Of a stretch of 64,000 nt of DNA, positions 1-7,941 are shown piece after piece. The stretch is from Actinomycetota bacterium (lineage in GTDB: Bacteria > Actinomycetota > Thermoleophilia > Solirubrobacterales > JACPNS01), in assembly GCA_016213645.1 (NCBI GenBank), contig JACQZY010000018.1:31828-95827 (forward strand). Reading direction: 5' to 3'. Numbering within the stretch: the first letter of the stretch is position 1; each line of letters starts with the position of its first letter. The translations under genes and the position numbers were made by a program. The notes below the pieces were generated by a model. It worked only from the letters and a program-made list of their open reading frames with translations. It was not told the DNA's origin and searched no databases.

Positions 1-474
1 GCCTCACCGGCCGAGCTGCTGCTGGGATTTTCGCTCGGTGGTTTTTTGCGCGGAATGATGGTCTCGTCGATCACCTTTGTCGTGGCCTCGCTGATGATCG
101 ACTTACCGGTCGACCACCCGTTCGTGCTGTTGGCCGGGATCTTCCTGGTGGGCTTCTTCTTCTCGCAGCTTGGCGTGCTCGTTGGCGTGCGCGCCGAACA
201 GTTCGACGACGTTGCGTTTTACCAGACATTCGTGCTGCAGCCGTTGATCTTCCTGGGCGGCGTCTTCTACTCAGCCGCGTTACTGCCGGAGCCGTTCCAA
301 ACGCTCACGCAGTTCAACCCGGTCTACTACATGATCAACCTCGTGCGTTACGGATTCATCGGATACTCCGAGGCCAACATCGCGCTCTCGCTCGGCTTTC
401 TGACCGTGGCCACGGCCGCGCTGTTGGCCGTTAATTTGCGCCTGTTCAGGAGCGGTTACCGCCTGCGGGCGTAG
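1..474 (+). CDS. ABC-2 type transporter permease, C-terminal part (5' end outside window)
   Basis: The frame is open from the first base, so only the last 157 residues of a membrane permease are visible. Four hydrophobic segments can be seen. The GVFYS segment followed by NPVYYMINLVRYG is typical of the NodJ/YadH/DrrB type of ABC-2 permease, and the protein ends soon after the last helix with a short basic tail (RSGYRLRA), as usual for that family. The partner ATPase would be expected upstream, outside the window. A second permease of the same family lies at 26134-27030 and shares the NPLHHLVELVRH version of the motif. The substrate cannot be inferred. It could act in drug, lipid or polysaccharide export. 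Confidence 0.85.
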   Translation, partial: ASPAELLLGFSLGGFLRGMMVSSITFVVASLMIDLPVDHPFVLLAGIFLVGFFFSQLGVLVGVRAEQFDDVAFYQTFVLQPLIFLGGVFYSAALLPEPFQTLTQFNPVYYMINLVRYGFIGYSEANIALSLGFLTVATAALLAVNLRLFRSGYRLRA

Positions 475-600
475 GCCCGTCCCGGCGAGACGGCGGCCCG
501 ACCGCCGCGCTGCCACGCCGCCAACGGCCGGGATGCATCTCCCGGCAAATCCCAATATGTTGCGCCTGCACACACTGTCAATTAGGAAGGGTTGATCGAC

Positions 601-1131
601 ATGAGGCCATTTTCAGCGGGAAACCCGGCTTTTCGAATGAGTGCCGTTCGTTCGCGTGTCACGATCGCCGCGATCTTCATGCTCGCCGCGACTGTGGTCG
701 TAGGCGGATGTGGAAAATCGAAGAGTGCGTCTTCGGCGGCCAGCCCGGCGACATCGTCAGCGACTCCCGCCACGGCGCCCGCGAACGGCACGGTCAACGT
801 CGCGCTCGACGAGTACACGGTCAAGCCGTCGCCGACCAGCGCAACTGCGGGAAAAGTGACTTTTAAAGTCGAGAACGTCGGCACGATAAATCATGAGATG
901 GTCGTCTTCAAAACCGACCTGGCCGAAGACAAGCTGCCGACGAAGAAGGATGATTCGAGCCGGGTCGACGAGGAGGGTCCAGGGCTGAAAGCGATCGGCG
1001 AAGTTCCGGAGCTCAAGCCGGGCAAATCGGGATCGGTTTCGCTCAAGCTCCAGTCCGGCAAGTACGTGCTGATCTGCAACATGCCCGGGCACTACGCCTC
1101 GGGTCAGCGCACCACCTTTCAAGTGCGATAA
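601..1131 (+). CDS. Cupredoxin-domain lipoprotein
   Basis: A 176-residue exported protein. It has a basic N-terminus, a hydrophobic segment and a lipobox ending VVGGC, followed by a Ser/Ala/Thr-rich linker and a cupredoxin domain. The start was chosen as ATG 601 because AGGAAGG at 584-590 is correctly spaced for it and lies too close to the upstream TTG at 592. Copper-ligand candidates are His in INHEM, Cys in LICNMPGH and His in PGHY. The spacing C-x4-H-x4 matches plastocyanin/sulfocyanin-like proteins, but the residue where the axial Met usually sits is Gln (HYASGQ), as in stellacyanin. The likely role is electron transfer or copper binding at the outer face of the membrane. The redox partner is unknown. 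Confidence 0.85.
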   Translation: MRPFSAGNPAFRMSAVRSRVTIAAIFMLAATVVVGGCGKSKSASSAASPATSSATPATAPANGTVNVALDEYTVKPSPTSATAGKVTFKVENVGTINHEMVVFKTDLAEDKLPTKKDDSSRVDEEGPGLKAIGEVPELKPGKSGSVSLKLQSGKYVLICNMPGHYASGQRTTFQVR

Positions 1132-1252
1132 CAAACCGCCGGTTCCGCCGGCCTTCACACCACTTCGTCGGCGCCGCGCCGGCGAGGTCGGCCGCGAACG
1201 CGAATCGGCCTCCACGCGACGACCACAAAATTCCCGCAATTTGCGAGAAAAA

Positions 1253-1285
1253 CGCACGGGCTTTTGCCCAAAATGCGGTTTTTTT
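1253..1285 (+). terminator. Rho-independent terminator after the cupredoxin gene
   Basis: The stem CGCA-c-GGGC / GCCC-aaaa-TGCG has a TTTT loop and is followed by seven T residues at 1279-1285. It lies 120 bases after the stop of the cupredoxin gene and before the small membrane protein gene. The internal A4 bulge weakens the stem, so the call is moderate. Confidence 0.5.
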
Positions 1286-1431
1286 CTTTATGTTGGCCAA
1301 CTTACCCAGCGGTTCACCGGCCAGACGGCCGACGCGAAATCGACTGGGCGGACCCGCACGGCTGCAGGTCCGTGACCCGCCGGATGGATCCTTTGGACGG
1401 AATCAACCAACAACAGGAGGCGAGACAGAAC

Positions 1432-1626
1432 ATGATGCAGTTCGCATCCTCCGCCATGCTGATCATCGCGACGACGGTCGTTGCGGTGATTCTCGCGACA
1501 ATGCCGACCCTGAACGCACTCGTCGTTCTTGTGCCGGTTGCGTTGATCGCCCTGTTCGTAGGAGTCTCGGCCGGCGAACGGAAGGAAATCGCTCACCAGG
1601 AAGAGGACAACTGGCGCCACTGGTAG
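1432..1626 (+). CDS. Small two-helix membrane protein with EDNWRHW tail
   Basis: A 64-residue protein. ATG 1432 is preceded by an excellent AGGAGG at 1415-1420. Two hydrophobic stretches (about residues 5-24 and 27-44) are followed by a charged tail that ends EEDNWRHW at the stop codon. I do not recognise a family. The same C-terminal motif ends the 41-residue protein at 2015-2140, and the two share 23 identical bases (1603-1625 and 2111-2133) in the same reading frame. The pattern suggests a membrane-anchored peptide whose aromatic/basic tail faces the cytoplasm or a partner protein. Function is unknown. The RBS and the shared tail argue that it is really expressed. Confidence 0.65.
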   Translation: MMQFASSAMLIIATTVVAVILATMPTLNALVVLVPVALIALFVGVSAGERKEIAHQEEDNWRHW

Positions 1627-1900
1627 CCAGGGAAACATAGGCAAGGCCGGTCGCGAAGCGCGCACTCGGTCCGTCGCGTTCACAGCCCGCGGCGGCGCTT
1701 CCGGCCCTTGGCCGCTAAATACCGGTCGATCGGCTTCCAGCCGTTCGACCAAAGGCCGCTCAACCATCGGCCACTCGACCGGATCCACCTTTTTTCCGAT
1801 CGGTCGAAGTCGGATTCTGAATACCGGCCCCACCACGCAATCGCCCGGCGGCGCAATCGGCCAAGCGCCGCCGAGCCAAATCAACGCCATGCAACATCTC

Positions 1901-1923
1901 CTGCAAATTCAGTTGTTTTGCAG
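1901..1923. promoter_or_regulatory. Inverted repeat in the 1627-2014 intergenic region
   Basis: The 388-base gap between the two EDNWRHW genes holds no convincing gene. Its clearest structure is CTGCAAA (1901-1907) facing TTTGCAG (1917-1923) across nine bases, followed by an AT-richer stretch to about 1945. It sits about 90 bases before the second small gene, so it may be an operator or part of that gene's promoter or leader. No strong -10/-35 pair could be fixed. Confidence 0.35.
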
Positions 1924-2014
1924 GGATTTCTCTATCTTGCTTTTTGCTCGTGAACCGTGGCAGGGCCGCCGTCTGGCCGGTCCACGGCAATTCAATGGAC
2001 GGAGGTAACCCCCC

Positions 2015-2140
2015 ATGCTTTTCGTTCTCCCGATCATCGCCAGTTCCGCGCTGTGCCTGCTTTACGTGGCGACCGCCAAACCAGGCGAAGACAACGACCA
2101 TCCTCAGCGCGAGGACAACTGGCGCCACTGGTACCGGTGA
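2015..2140 (+). CDS. 41-residue single-helix membrane peptide with EDNWRHWYR tail
   Basis: This gene is very short but well marked. GGAGG at 2001-2005 precedes ATG 2015 by nine bases, and the frame closes with TGA at 2138-2140. Residues 2-20 form one hydrophobic helix, followed by a polar acidic stretch and the ending EDNWRHWYR. The seven residues EDNWRHW are identical to the end of the 64-residue protein at 1432-1626, and the underlying 23 bases are identical too. That implies either a recent partial duplication or strong selection. No known family is recognised. It may be a small subunit or regulator of a membrane complex, but nothing nearby identifies the partner. Confidence 0.6.
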   Translation: MLFVLPIIASSALCLLYVATAKPGEDNDHPQREDNWRHWYR

Positions 2141-2297
2141 CCGGAGGCCGAAGTCCAGAGTCCAGTCACCAGCGGCAGCGACACCGGCGGCGACCAGTGA
2201 AGCGGTCGAGCACGCGGCCGCAAACGTAACCCCGCCGCGCCCACGTCGATTGCAAAAAAGCGTGAGTGCGACGGCACGCACAGCCGGACCGCACCGG

Positions 2298-4085
2298 TCA
2301 GCCGTCGTCGTACCGACGCTGCCCGACCTGTTCGTTCATCGCGCTCTTCGCGATCCTGTCGGTGATCGCCGCCGGCATCACGTAGGAAAGCGCGATCCGC
2401 GCGCGCTCCTGAAGCGGAAAGTGAATGCGAGCGCGGCGCTTGAGCGTGGCCTCGTGGATGCGCTCGGCCGCCTCGCGCAGGGGCACAACGTACGGGTGCT
2501 TGTACGCGTTGGCCCACATCAGTGGCGTGTCGATGAAACCGGGAAAGACCGTGGTGAAGGTCACTCCGGTGCCGCGCAGCTCGCCGCGCGCAGAGTCCAT
2601 CAGTCTTGAAAGCGCGGCCTTCGTGCCGCTGTAAACGCCCTCATACGGCGTGCCGATCAACGCGGCCAGGCTGGCAATCGCCGTGACGTGACCTTCGCCG
2701 CGCGCGGCCATTCCGGGCAACAGCCGCTGCATCAGCACCAGATTCGCCAGCGTATTGATGTGAAAGTCGTCACGCGCCTGACGCCAGTCGAACTCCAGCA
2801 TCGACTGATGCCGGTCCACGCCGGCGCCGCTGAAAAGCAGGTCGATGTCGGGGTGGCGCTGGATCAGTTCCATCGCGACCGCGTCCAGTGCGTCAAGATC
2901 CGCGAAGTCCACGGCGTGGATCTCCACCGGCACCCGTGCGCGTAGTTCTTCGGCCACTTTTTCCAGGCCCGCCGCGTCACGGTCGAGCAGAATCAGCTGG
3001 GTGCCGTCGTGCGCCAGCAGTTTCGCGACTTCGGAGCAGATCCGCCCCGCACCGCCGGTCACAAGCGCCTTGCGATACGGCCGATGCTTGGTCGCGCGGC
3101 GAGCCACGCGCCCCGCGAACGGCGCGAACTTTGGGGTGGCACGCGGCTCAAAGCCAAGCGCACCTTGAACAGGCTTCGCCGCGTGCAGCAACTCAAAACT
3201 GAAGCCGTCGGGATCGTTGAGATAAGTGACCGATCCAGCGCCGACGCGCAGGGGCGGGCCGCTGCCTTTCAACCCGGCGGCGCGACAGCGTTTGAGCTGA
3301 TCCTCGAACGCGGCGCGGCTGTCGAATCCGAAGGCGATGTTGAGCAGGCCACGATCGCTGATGCGGTACTCGTCCGGCCACGGCCGAGCCTCGGGATGTT
3401 GGTATTGCGCGAGCTCGACGATCACGTCATCGGCCCAAAACGCGATACGGCGAGACTCGGCGCCGGGCAGGCCCCACGCGGCCTCGTGGAACGGTTCATG
3501 CAACGGCGCGCCTTGATGCCGCTGAAGACCGAACACCTCTTCAAACATCCGCGCCGAGCGTTCAAGGTCGGGCACGCTGAGCGTGACGCTGCGCACCACG
3601 GACGGCGCGTCGGCTCGCGGACGGGCGCGTTCGTGCGGCGCGCGTGGGTCGTCCTCCATCAACTCGATCATCGCTCCGTCGGGATCGCGCACGCATGCCC
3701 GTCGCGCGCCCGGCTCGCCGACCGGATCGGCCGGCAGTTCGCTGCCCGCGGCACGGGCGGCGGCGATCGCCGCGTCGAAGTCCGCGACGTGTACACCCAC
3801 GGTGGTGTAGCCGATGTCGCTCGGCCGCCAGTCAACCGGCAGCGGGCGCGTGGGCGGACTGTGAAACTCAAACAACTCCAGCTGAAAACCGTCCTGCCGG
3901 TCAACCAGCCACCAGCAGGTGGACGCCGCGCGCGGCACGCCCTGGACCATCGTGGCCAACGGTCCGAAGAAGATGTTCGTACCGCCCGCCGGCTCCAACC
4001 CCAGCACGTCGCGATACCAGCGCTGCGAGCGCTTCACATCCGCGACGCTGAGCGCCACTTGGCAAAGCTTGGTCGGCCGGGGCAT
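2298..4085 (-). CDS. Fusion protein: two VOC (glyoxalase/dioxygenase-fold) domains plus SDR oxidoreductase
   Basis: A 595-residue protein. Residues about 1-135 and 145-275 are two vicinal-oxygen-chelate domains. Each begins with a strand like LCQVALSVADV or VRSVTLSVPDL and ends with the DPDG-hydrophobic signature (RDPDGAMIELME, NDPDGFSFELL). Residues about 310-595 are a short-chain dehydrogenase with the dinucleotide motif TGGAGRI, FSGAG in place of NNAG, a catalytic Ser in AIASLAA and YSGTK for YxxxK. ATG 4085 was chosen; GTG 4103, with GGGGGAA upstream, is an alternative. The open frame continues to 4907 but is antisense to the next gene. This architecture is unusual. It suggests coupled isomerisation or ring chemistry and NAD(P)-dependent redox on one substrate, which is an inference. 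Confidence 0.85.
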   Translation of the reverse strand: MPRPTKLCQVALSVADVKRSQRWYRDVLGLEPAGGTNIFFGPLATMVQGVPRAASTCWWLVDRQDGFQLELFEFHSPPTRPLPVDWRPSDIGYTTVGVHVADFDAAIAAARAAGSELPADPVGEPGARRACVRDPDGAMIELMEDDPRAPHERARPRADAPSVVRSVTLSVPDLERSARMFEEVFGLQRHQGAPLHEPFHEAAWGLPGAESRRIAFWADDVIVELAQYQHPEARPWPDEYRISDRGLLNIAFGFDSRAAFEDQLKRCRAAGLKGSGPPLRVGAGSVTYLNDPDGFSFELLHAAKPVQGALGFEPRATPKFAPFAGRVARRATKHRPYRKALVTGGAGRICSEVAKLLAHDGTQLILLDRDAAGLEKVAEELRARVPVEIHAVDFADLDALDAVAMELIQRHPDIDLLFSGAGVDRHQSMLEFDWRQARDDFHINTLANLVLMQRLLPGMAARGEGHVTAIASLAALIGTPYEGVYSGTKAALSRLMDSARGELRGTGVTFTTVFPGFIDTPLMWANAYKHPYVVPLREAAERIHEATLKRRARIHFPLQERARIALSYVMPAAITDRIAKSAMNEQVGQRRYDDG

Positions 4086-4225
4086 GGGCGTCCAAAGGTA
4101 CACGCCGGTTCCCCCGGATGGGCGATAAAGGCAAACGGCCGTCCATGAAGGTTTGCGGTAGTGGCAGCCAGATCCCAAACAGTCGCGGGCGTGATGATCG
4201 GTCCGCGCGCGATCACGGACTGAGA

Positions 4226-4255
4226 TTGGTTCCCCCACCTCACACCAGGTAGAAT
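4226..4255 (+). promoter_or_regulatory. Sigma70-type promoter for the secreted TSP3 protein
   Basis: TTGGTT (4226-4231) and TAGAAT (4250-4255) are separated by 18 bases, about 47 bases before ATG 4302. The leader between them and the start has GAACC (4278-4282) facing GGTTC (4293-4297). This short hairpin would cover the G-rich ribosome binding site at 4290-4294. Confidence 0.45.
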
Positions 4256-4301
4256 CGAAGTCTCTTTGTTCCGGACGGAACCGAACCGTGGGGGTTCTTG
4301 T

Positions 4302-5966
4302 ATGACTCGCTTCGCGCGTCTCTCTGCTTTGCTGCTCGCCATCGGCGCGATATTCGCCGCCGTCGCAACCCAGGCTTACGCCGTCAACCCGGAGGCCACG
4401 ATCGGTGGCAAGTGGTTCTCGGGCTCGCTGCTGATGCAGTCGGGCACGAACTGTTCGACGGCGATCCTTGGTGATCCGTACTCCGAGACGATGGTCTCGG
4501 CGATCGCTTCCTACGGCGGCGACTCCAGCGGTGGCGTGGCGCGTGTCGGCAATCGCTACTACGCGTCGTTGCTGATTTCCGTGCCGGGCAACCCCTGCGG
4601 CAGCGGCACTTCTGTGATCGGCACCGATCTGGTCCTGCCACGCGGCACGACGGTGGACACAAGCGCTCCGATCCGCTGCTTCGGCAAGCCGCGCAACTCC
4701 AACGACTTCGGCGAGCTGACCGGTGGTATTTGGACGATGCCGGCCGACATGGGCGGCGGTAGCGGCGAATACTGTCCGGCAACGGTGAGCGGACCGCTGA
4801 CTGGATACGGCCAATACGGCGTGGGCTTCCGGCCGGTGGTGAGCGGGCAGATGTACCAGATCTTCGTGCCGATTAAGAGCACGCAGACGCTTGAGGGCGC
4901 TGCTCACAGCCCGGCGGATGAGATCACCTGGATACTGAGTTCAAGCGGTACTTATGACCAATTCGGAGCGACGAAGGTTTGGACGAATGTGTTTTCTTCG
5001 GGGGGCGGGAGCGGGCCTTTCCTCTATTTCGCTCGGAATCCGTCTGTAGTGCCGTTCTGGGACAAGACAAAGCCTGCGGGGCAGGAAAATCGCGCCGAGT
5101 GGTTCGCGAACTTGTACAGCGATTTCAAGGCGGGCACGTTTTGCTGGGAGTATTACCCGCACCCAACCGCCACCGGCTCACCGCAGTTCACGTGCAACTC
5201 CCCGATTGTCACTTGGAACGGCAGCGTGACGAACGCGTCCGATCTTTGGCAAATCTATGGCACCGGCGAAGGGGCCGGTCCGAATGGTGGATATGTACCT
5301 CCACTGGTGTTCGATCCGTCCGAGACTGGCACGGTTCGCTGGACGTTCACCCCAACTTCCCCTCCCGGTCCGACCATATTCAAGGACGTAACCTTCACCA
5401 CTCTCTCCGGCCCCGACAACGACGGCGACGGCGTTGTCGACGCCCAGGACGCCTGCCCTGCCGTCAAGGGAACGGAATCCAACGGCTGCCAACCCGCGGT
5501 CCAGCCCGACACCGACAAGGACGGCATTTTCGGCGCCGCCGACAAGTGCCCCAACGAAAACGGTGCCGGCAGCCTTGACGGTTGTCCCAAGGCCGGCGCA
5601 CTGATCGGCGGTGACGTGGGCCCGATCGCAGGCAACAAGTTCAAGCGCAAGGCGTTGGTCAAAGGCGTATCGCTACCGCTGACCTGCCGCGTGAACGCCA
5701 AGGCGACCGGTCTCCTGACGATCACCGCGAAGGTCGCCAAGAAACTGAAACTGAAGGTCAAGAGAAAAGCCAAGACTGTCACGATCGGCACCGGCACCGC
5801 CGACTGCGCGGGCACCGGTGGCGGCACGCTGACGTTGAAGCTGTCGAAAACGGCCAAGAAGAAGGTGCTGAAAGCTCGCAAGGGCTTTGCCGCCACGCTG
5901 ACGATCACGTTTGTTCGCAGCGGATCGACGGATGTGGTCGTGACGCGGCCGTTGAAACTGACATAG
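4302..5966 (+). CDS. Secreted protein with thrombospondin type 3-like calcium repeats and Lys-rich C-terminal domain
   Basis: A 554-residue exported protein. ATG 4302 follows a G-rich ribosome site. A clear signal peptide ends near TQAYA. Residues about 30-380 form a beta-rich extracellular region with several Cys residues and no family I can name. Two TSP3-like calcium-binding motifs follow (DNDGDGVVDAQDACP and DTDKDGIFGAADKCP). The last 110 residues form a Lys-rich beta domain with two Cys, of a kind common at the ends of secreted Solirubrobacterales-type proteins. It is probably attached to or released from the cell surface. The ending of the protein at 60278-64000 is similar in composition. 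Function is unknown. Confidence 0.8.
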   Translation: MTRFARLSALLLAIGAIFAAVATQAYAVNPEATIGGKWFSGSLLMQSGTNCSTAILGDPYSETMVSAIASYGGDSSGGVARVGNRYYASLLISVPGNPCGSGTSVIGTDLVLPRGTTVDTSAPIRCFGKPRNSNDFGELTGGIWTMPADMGGGSGEYCPATVSGPLTGYGQYGVGFRPVVSGQMYQIFVPIKSTQTLEGAAHSPADEITWILSSSGTYDQFGATKVWTNVFSSGGGSGPFLYFARNPSVVPFWDKTKPAGQENRAEWFANLYSDFKAGTFCWEYYPHPTATGSPQFTCNSPIVTWNGSVTNASDLWQIYGTGEGAGPNGGYVPPLVFDPSETGTVRWTFTPTSPPGPTIFKDVTFTTLSGPDNDGDGVVDAQDACPAVKGTESNGCQPAVQPDTDKDGIFGAADKCPNENGAGSLDGCPKAGALIGGDVGPIAGNKFKRKALVKGVSLPLTCRVNAKATGLLTITAKVAKKLKLKVKRKAKTVTIGTGTADCAGTGGGTLTLKLSKTAKKKVLKARKGFAATLTITFVRSGSTDVVVTRPLKLT

Positions 5967-5998
5967 CGGCCGCGCGGCAACATCCGCGTAGCCACGCC

Positions 5999-7324
5999 AT
6001 GAAATCGCCGGCCGGAGACCAAAGCCTTCCCCGCAACGTCAAAGTCCTGTCCTGGGTGAGCTTCTTCCAGGACGCCGCGTCGGAGATGCTCTATCCGATT
6101 TTTCCGATTTTTATAACGGGAGTACTGGGCGCTCCGGCCGCCGCGCTCGGTCTGATCGAAGGCGTCGCCGAGGGCACTGCCGCAATAGGCAAGGCGGTCA
6201 GCGGCCGATTGGCCGACCGCTTCCGGCGCAAGCCGATGATTGCGCTGGGTTACGGCATTTCGTCGCTTGCGAAGCCGCTGATCGGACTTGCCGGCGCCTG
6301 GCCCGCGGCGATGGGCGGCCGGTTTGTAGACCGCGTCGGCAAGGGGGTGCGCACCAGCCCGCGCGACGCGCTGCTGGCCGCGGACACTCCACCGGAACTA
6401 CGCGGACGCGCATTCGGCGTGCATCGCGCGGCCGACACGGCCGGAGCGGTGGTGGGTCCGCTGCTGGGACTGGCGCTGTACGAGGCGCTCGATCACAAAC
6501 TACGGCCGTTGTTCTTCGTGGCCTTCATCCCGGCGGCGGTGAGCGTGGGACTGATCATGTTCGTGCGTGAAAGTTCGCGGACCGGCGCGGGCGATGACAT
6601 TGGCGCTGAACCCAAGGACGCTGCTCAAGGAACGGCAGACGACGAGTCCGGATCGGACGATCAGCACCGGTCGGTCGTTGGCGAGCCCGGATCGGGCAAT
6701 CAGCACCGGCCGGTCGTTGGCGAGCCCGTGCCGACTGCCCCGCGCTCACCCGTCGTCCGTCGTCCGCTACCCGCCATGTACCGCCGCGTCGTGATCGTGC
6801 TCGCGCTGTTTAGTCTGGCGAACTTTTCCGACGCGCTGCTGATCCTGCGGGCGAAGGAGCTTGGGCTCGGCTTCACGGCGATCATCCTCGTCTACACGCT
6901 GTACAACCTCGCTTTCGCCGCGCTCAGCGCTCCAGCGGGAATTGTGTCCGACCGCGTACCGCGACGCGTGGTCTACGCCGTCGGACTGCTGGTTTTCGCC
7001 GTCGCGTACGTGGGCTTGGGTCTGGCGCGCGACGCCGCTTGGGTGTGGTTGTTGCTGCCGCTTTACGGTGCCTACACCGCGCTTACCGACGGAGTCGGCA
7101 AGGCGTGGGTGTCGGATCTCTTGCCCGCGGACTCAATGGGCACGGGGCTGGGACTGTTTCACGGCATCAGCGGCGGCTGCATGCTTGTGGCAAGCACCTG
7201 GGCCGGACTGGCCTGGGGCGACGGCGGACGTTTACCGCTGGTGGTTTCCGGCGTGGCGGTGGGCGTGCTGGCGTTGGTGCTGCTTTTGGCGGGCCGATCA
7301 CTCGACCCGCCGAAAGCTGCGTGA
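5999..7324 (+). CDS. Major facilitator superfamily transporter
   Basis: A 441-residue, 12-helix membrane protein. The N-terminal half shows the MFS loop 2-3 signature (GRLADRFRRKP) and the repeat-related GKGVRTSPRDAL between later helices, seen in MFS proteins of the drug/sugar exporter group. The second half begins near YRRVVIVLALFSLANFSDALL. The central cytoplasmic loop is long, polar and made of a 13-residue tandem repeat (see 6644-6721). The gene lies 32 bases after the TSP3 protein gene on the same strand and may be co-transcribed. The substrate is not predictable. Confidence 0.85.
   Translation: MKSPAGDQSLPRNVKVLSWVSFFQDAASEMLYPIFPIFITGVLGAPAAALGLIEGVAEGTAAIGKAVSGRLADRFRRKPMIALGYGISSLAKPLIGLAGAWPAAMGGRFVDRVGKGVRTSPRDALLAADTPPELRGRAFGVHRAADTAGAVVGPLLGLALYEALDHKLRPLFFVAFIPAAVSVGLIMFVRESSRTGAGDDIGAEPKDAAQGTADDESGSDDQHRSVVGEPGSGNQHRPVVGEPVPTAPRSPVVRRPLPAMYRRVVIVLALFSLANFSDALLILRAKELGLGFTAIILVYTLYNLAFAALSAPAGIVSDRVPRRVVYAVGLLVFAVAYVGLGLARDAAWVWLLLPLYGAYTALTDGVGKAWVSDLLPADSMGTGLGLFHGISGGCMLVASTWAGLAWGDGGRLPLVVSGVAVGVLALVLLLAGRSLDPPKAA
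6644..6721 (+). repeat. 39-bp in-frame tandem repeat in the MFS central loop
   Basis: Two copies of a 39-base unit (6644-6682 and 6683-6721) encode ESGSDDQHRSVVG and EPGSGNQHRPVVG, and a third copy begins with EP. The unit is a multiple of three and sits in the loop between the two transporter halves, so copy-number change would leave the membrane domains intact. Confidence 0.8.
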
Positions 7325-7343
7325 GGACGGGGCCCTGTCCGTG

Positions 7344-7874
7344 TCAGCGCTTGATCGCCTTCGCGGCGCGCGTCTTCAGATTGAACAGTGACTTCAGGCC
7401 TTTGTCAGCGAGTGAATCGTGCGGCGGCAACAAGCCCAGCTGGCGCGCGAAATTCATCTGATCGAAAGTCACGTGGTTGGTGACGATCTGCCCGTCGCGG
7501 ATCACGAAGTGGTCGACTCCGCCGACTTCAATGCGCGAGCCGGTAGCCGCAATACGCTGAAATTTCTTGCCGTTGAACGTGCCGGTCATTGTCCAGCGGA
7601 CGAAGACGTCGTCGCCTTCGGCGATCAGCTTGACGATCTCCAGGTGAAAGTCGTCCGGCATCGCGGCGAAGACCTCGTCGAAGTAGGCGGCGATCTCGTC
7701 TGGCCCACGGCTGATCGCGTGCGGGAAATACTCGACCGCGTTGGACCAGAGCTGACGCAGCGAGGCGCTGTCGTGGTCGTTGATGCGGTCGAAGGTCCAG
7801 CGAATCAGCTCCTCGGGCGTGGCGCCTTCGGGCGGGTTGTGCTTGGCGTGGGGGGATGTTGCTGTGGTGGTCAT
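7344..7874 (-). CDS. SnoaL-like / NTF2-fold protein
   Basis: A 176-residue soluble protein. Residues about 20-150 match the SnoaL-like fold: an N-terminal helix (PEELIRWTFDRINDHD), the FDEVFAAMPDDFHLEIVKLIAEGDDVFVRW region, a TGTFNG strand and GGVDHFVIRDGQIVTNHVTFDQM near the end. Family members are isomerases, cyclases, epoxide hydrolases or ligand-binding proteins, and the motif alone does not say which. ATG 7874 was chosen because AGGTAGGG lies about 11 bases upstream. Extending the frame to 8141 would only run through the divergent gene. The gene is divergent from the ferredoxin/CDGSH gene and convergent with the MFS gene. Confidence 0.75.
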   Translation of the reverse strand: MTTTATSPHAKHNPPEGATPEELIRWTFDRINDHDSASLRQLWSNAVEYFPHAISRGPDEIAAYFDEVFAAMPDDFHLEIVKLIAEGDDVFVRWTMTGTFNGKKFQRIAATGSRIEVGGVDHFVIRDGQIVTNHVTFDQMNFARQLGLLPPHDSLADKGLKSLFNLKTRAAKAIKR

Positions 7875-7941
7875 GCTCGCGACCCTACCTGAATCCGGCG
7901 GGTACGGCGACCACCGCCGGATAATCGGCCAGAATGCCCTC

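Noticed and set aside
4086..4907. Upstream extension of the VOC-VOC-SDR frame
   Set aside because: It runs antisense through the secreted TSP3 protein gene and its promoter and has no domain. VOC homology begins at MPRPTKLCQVAL.
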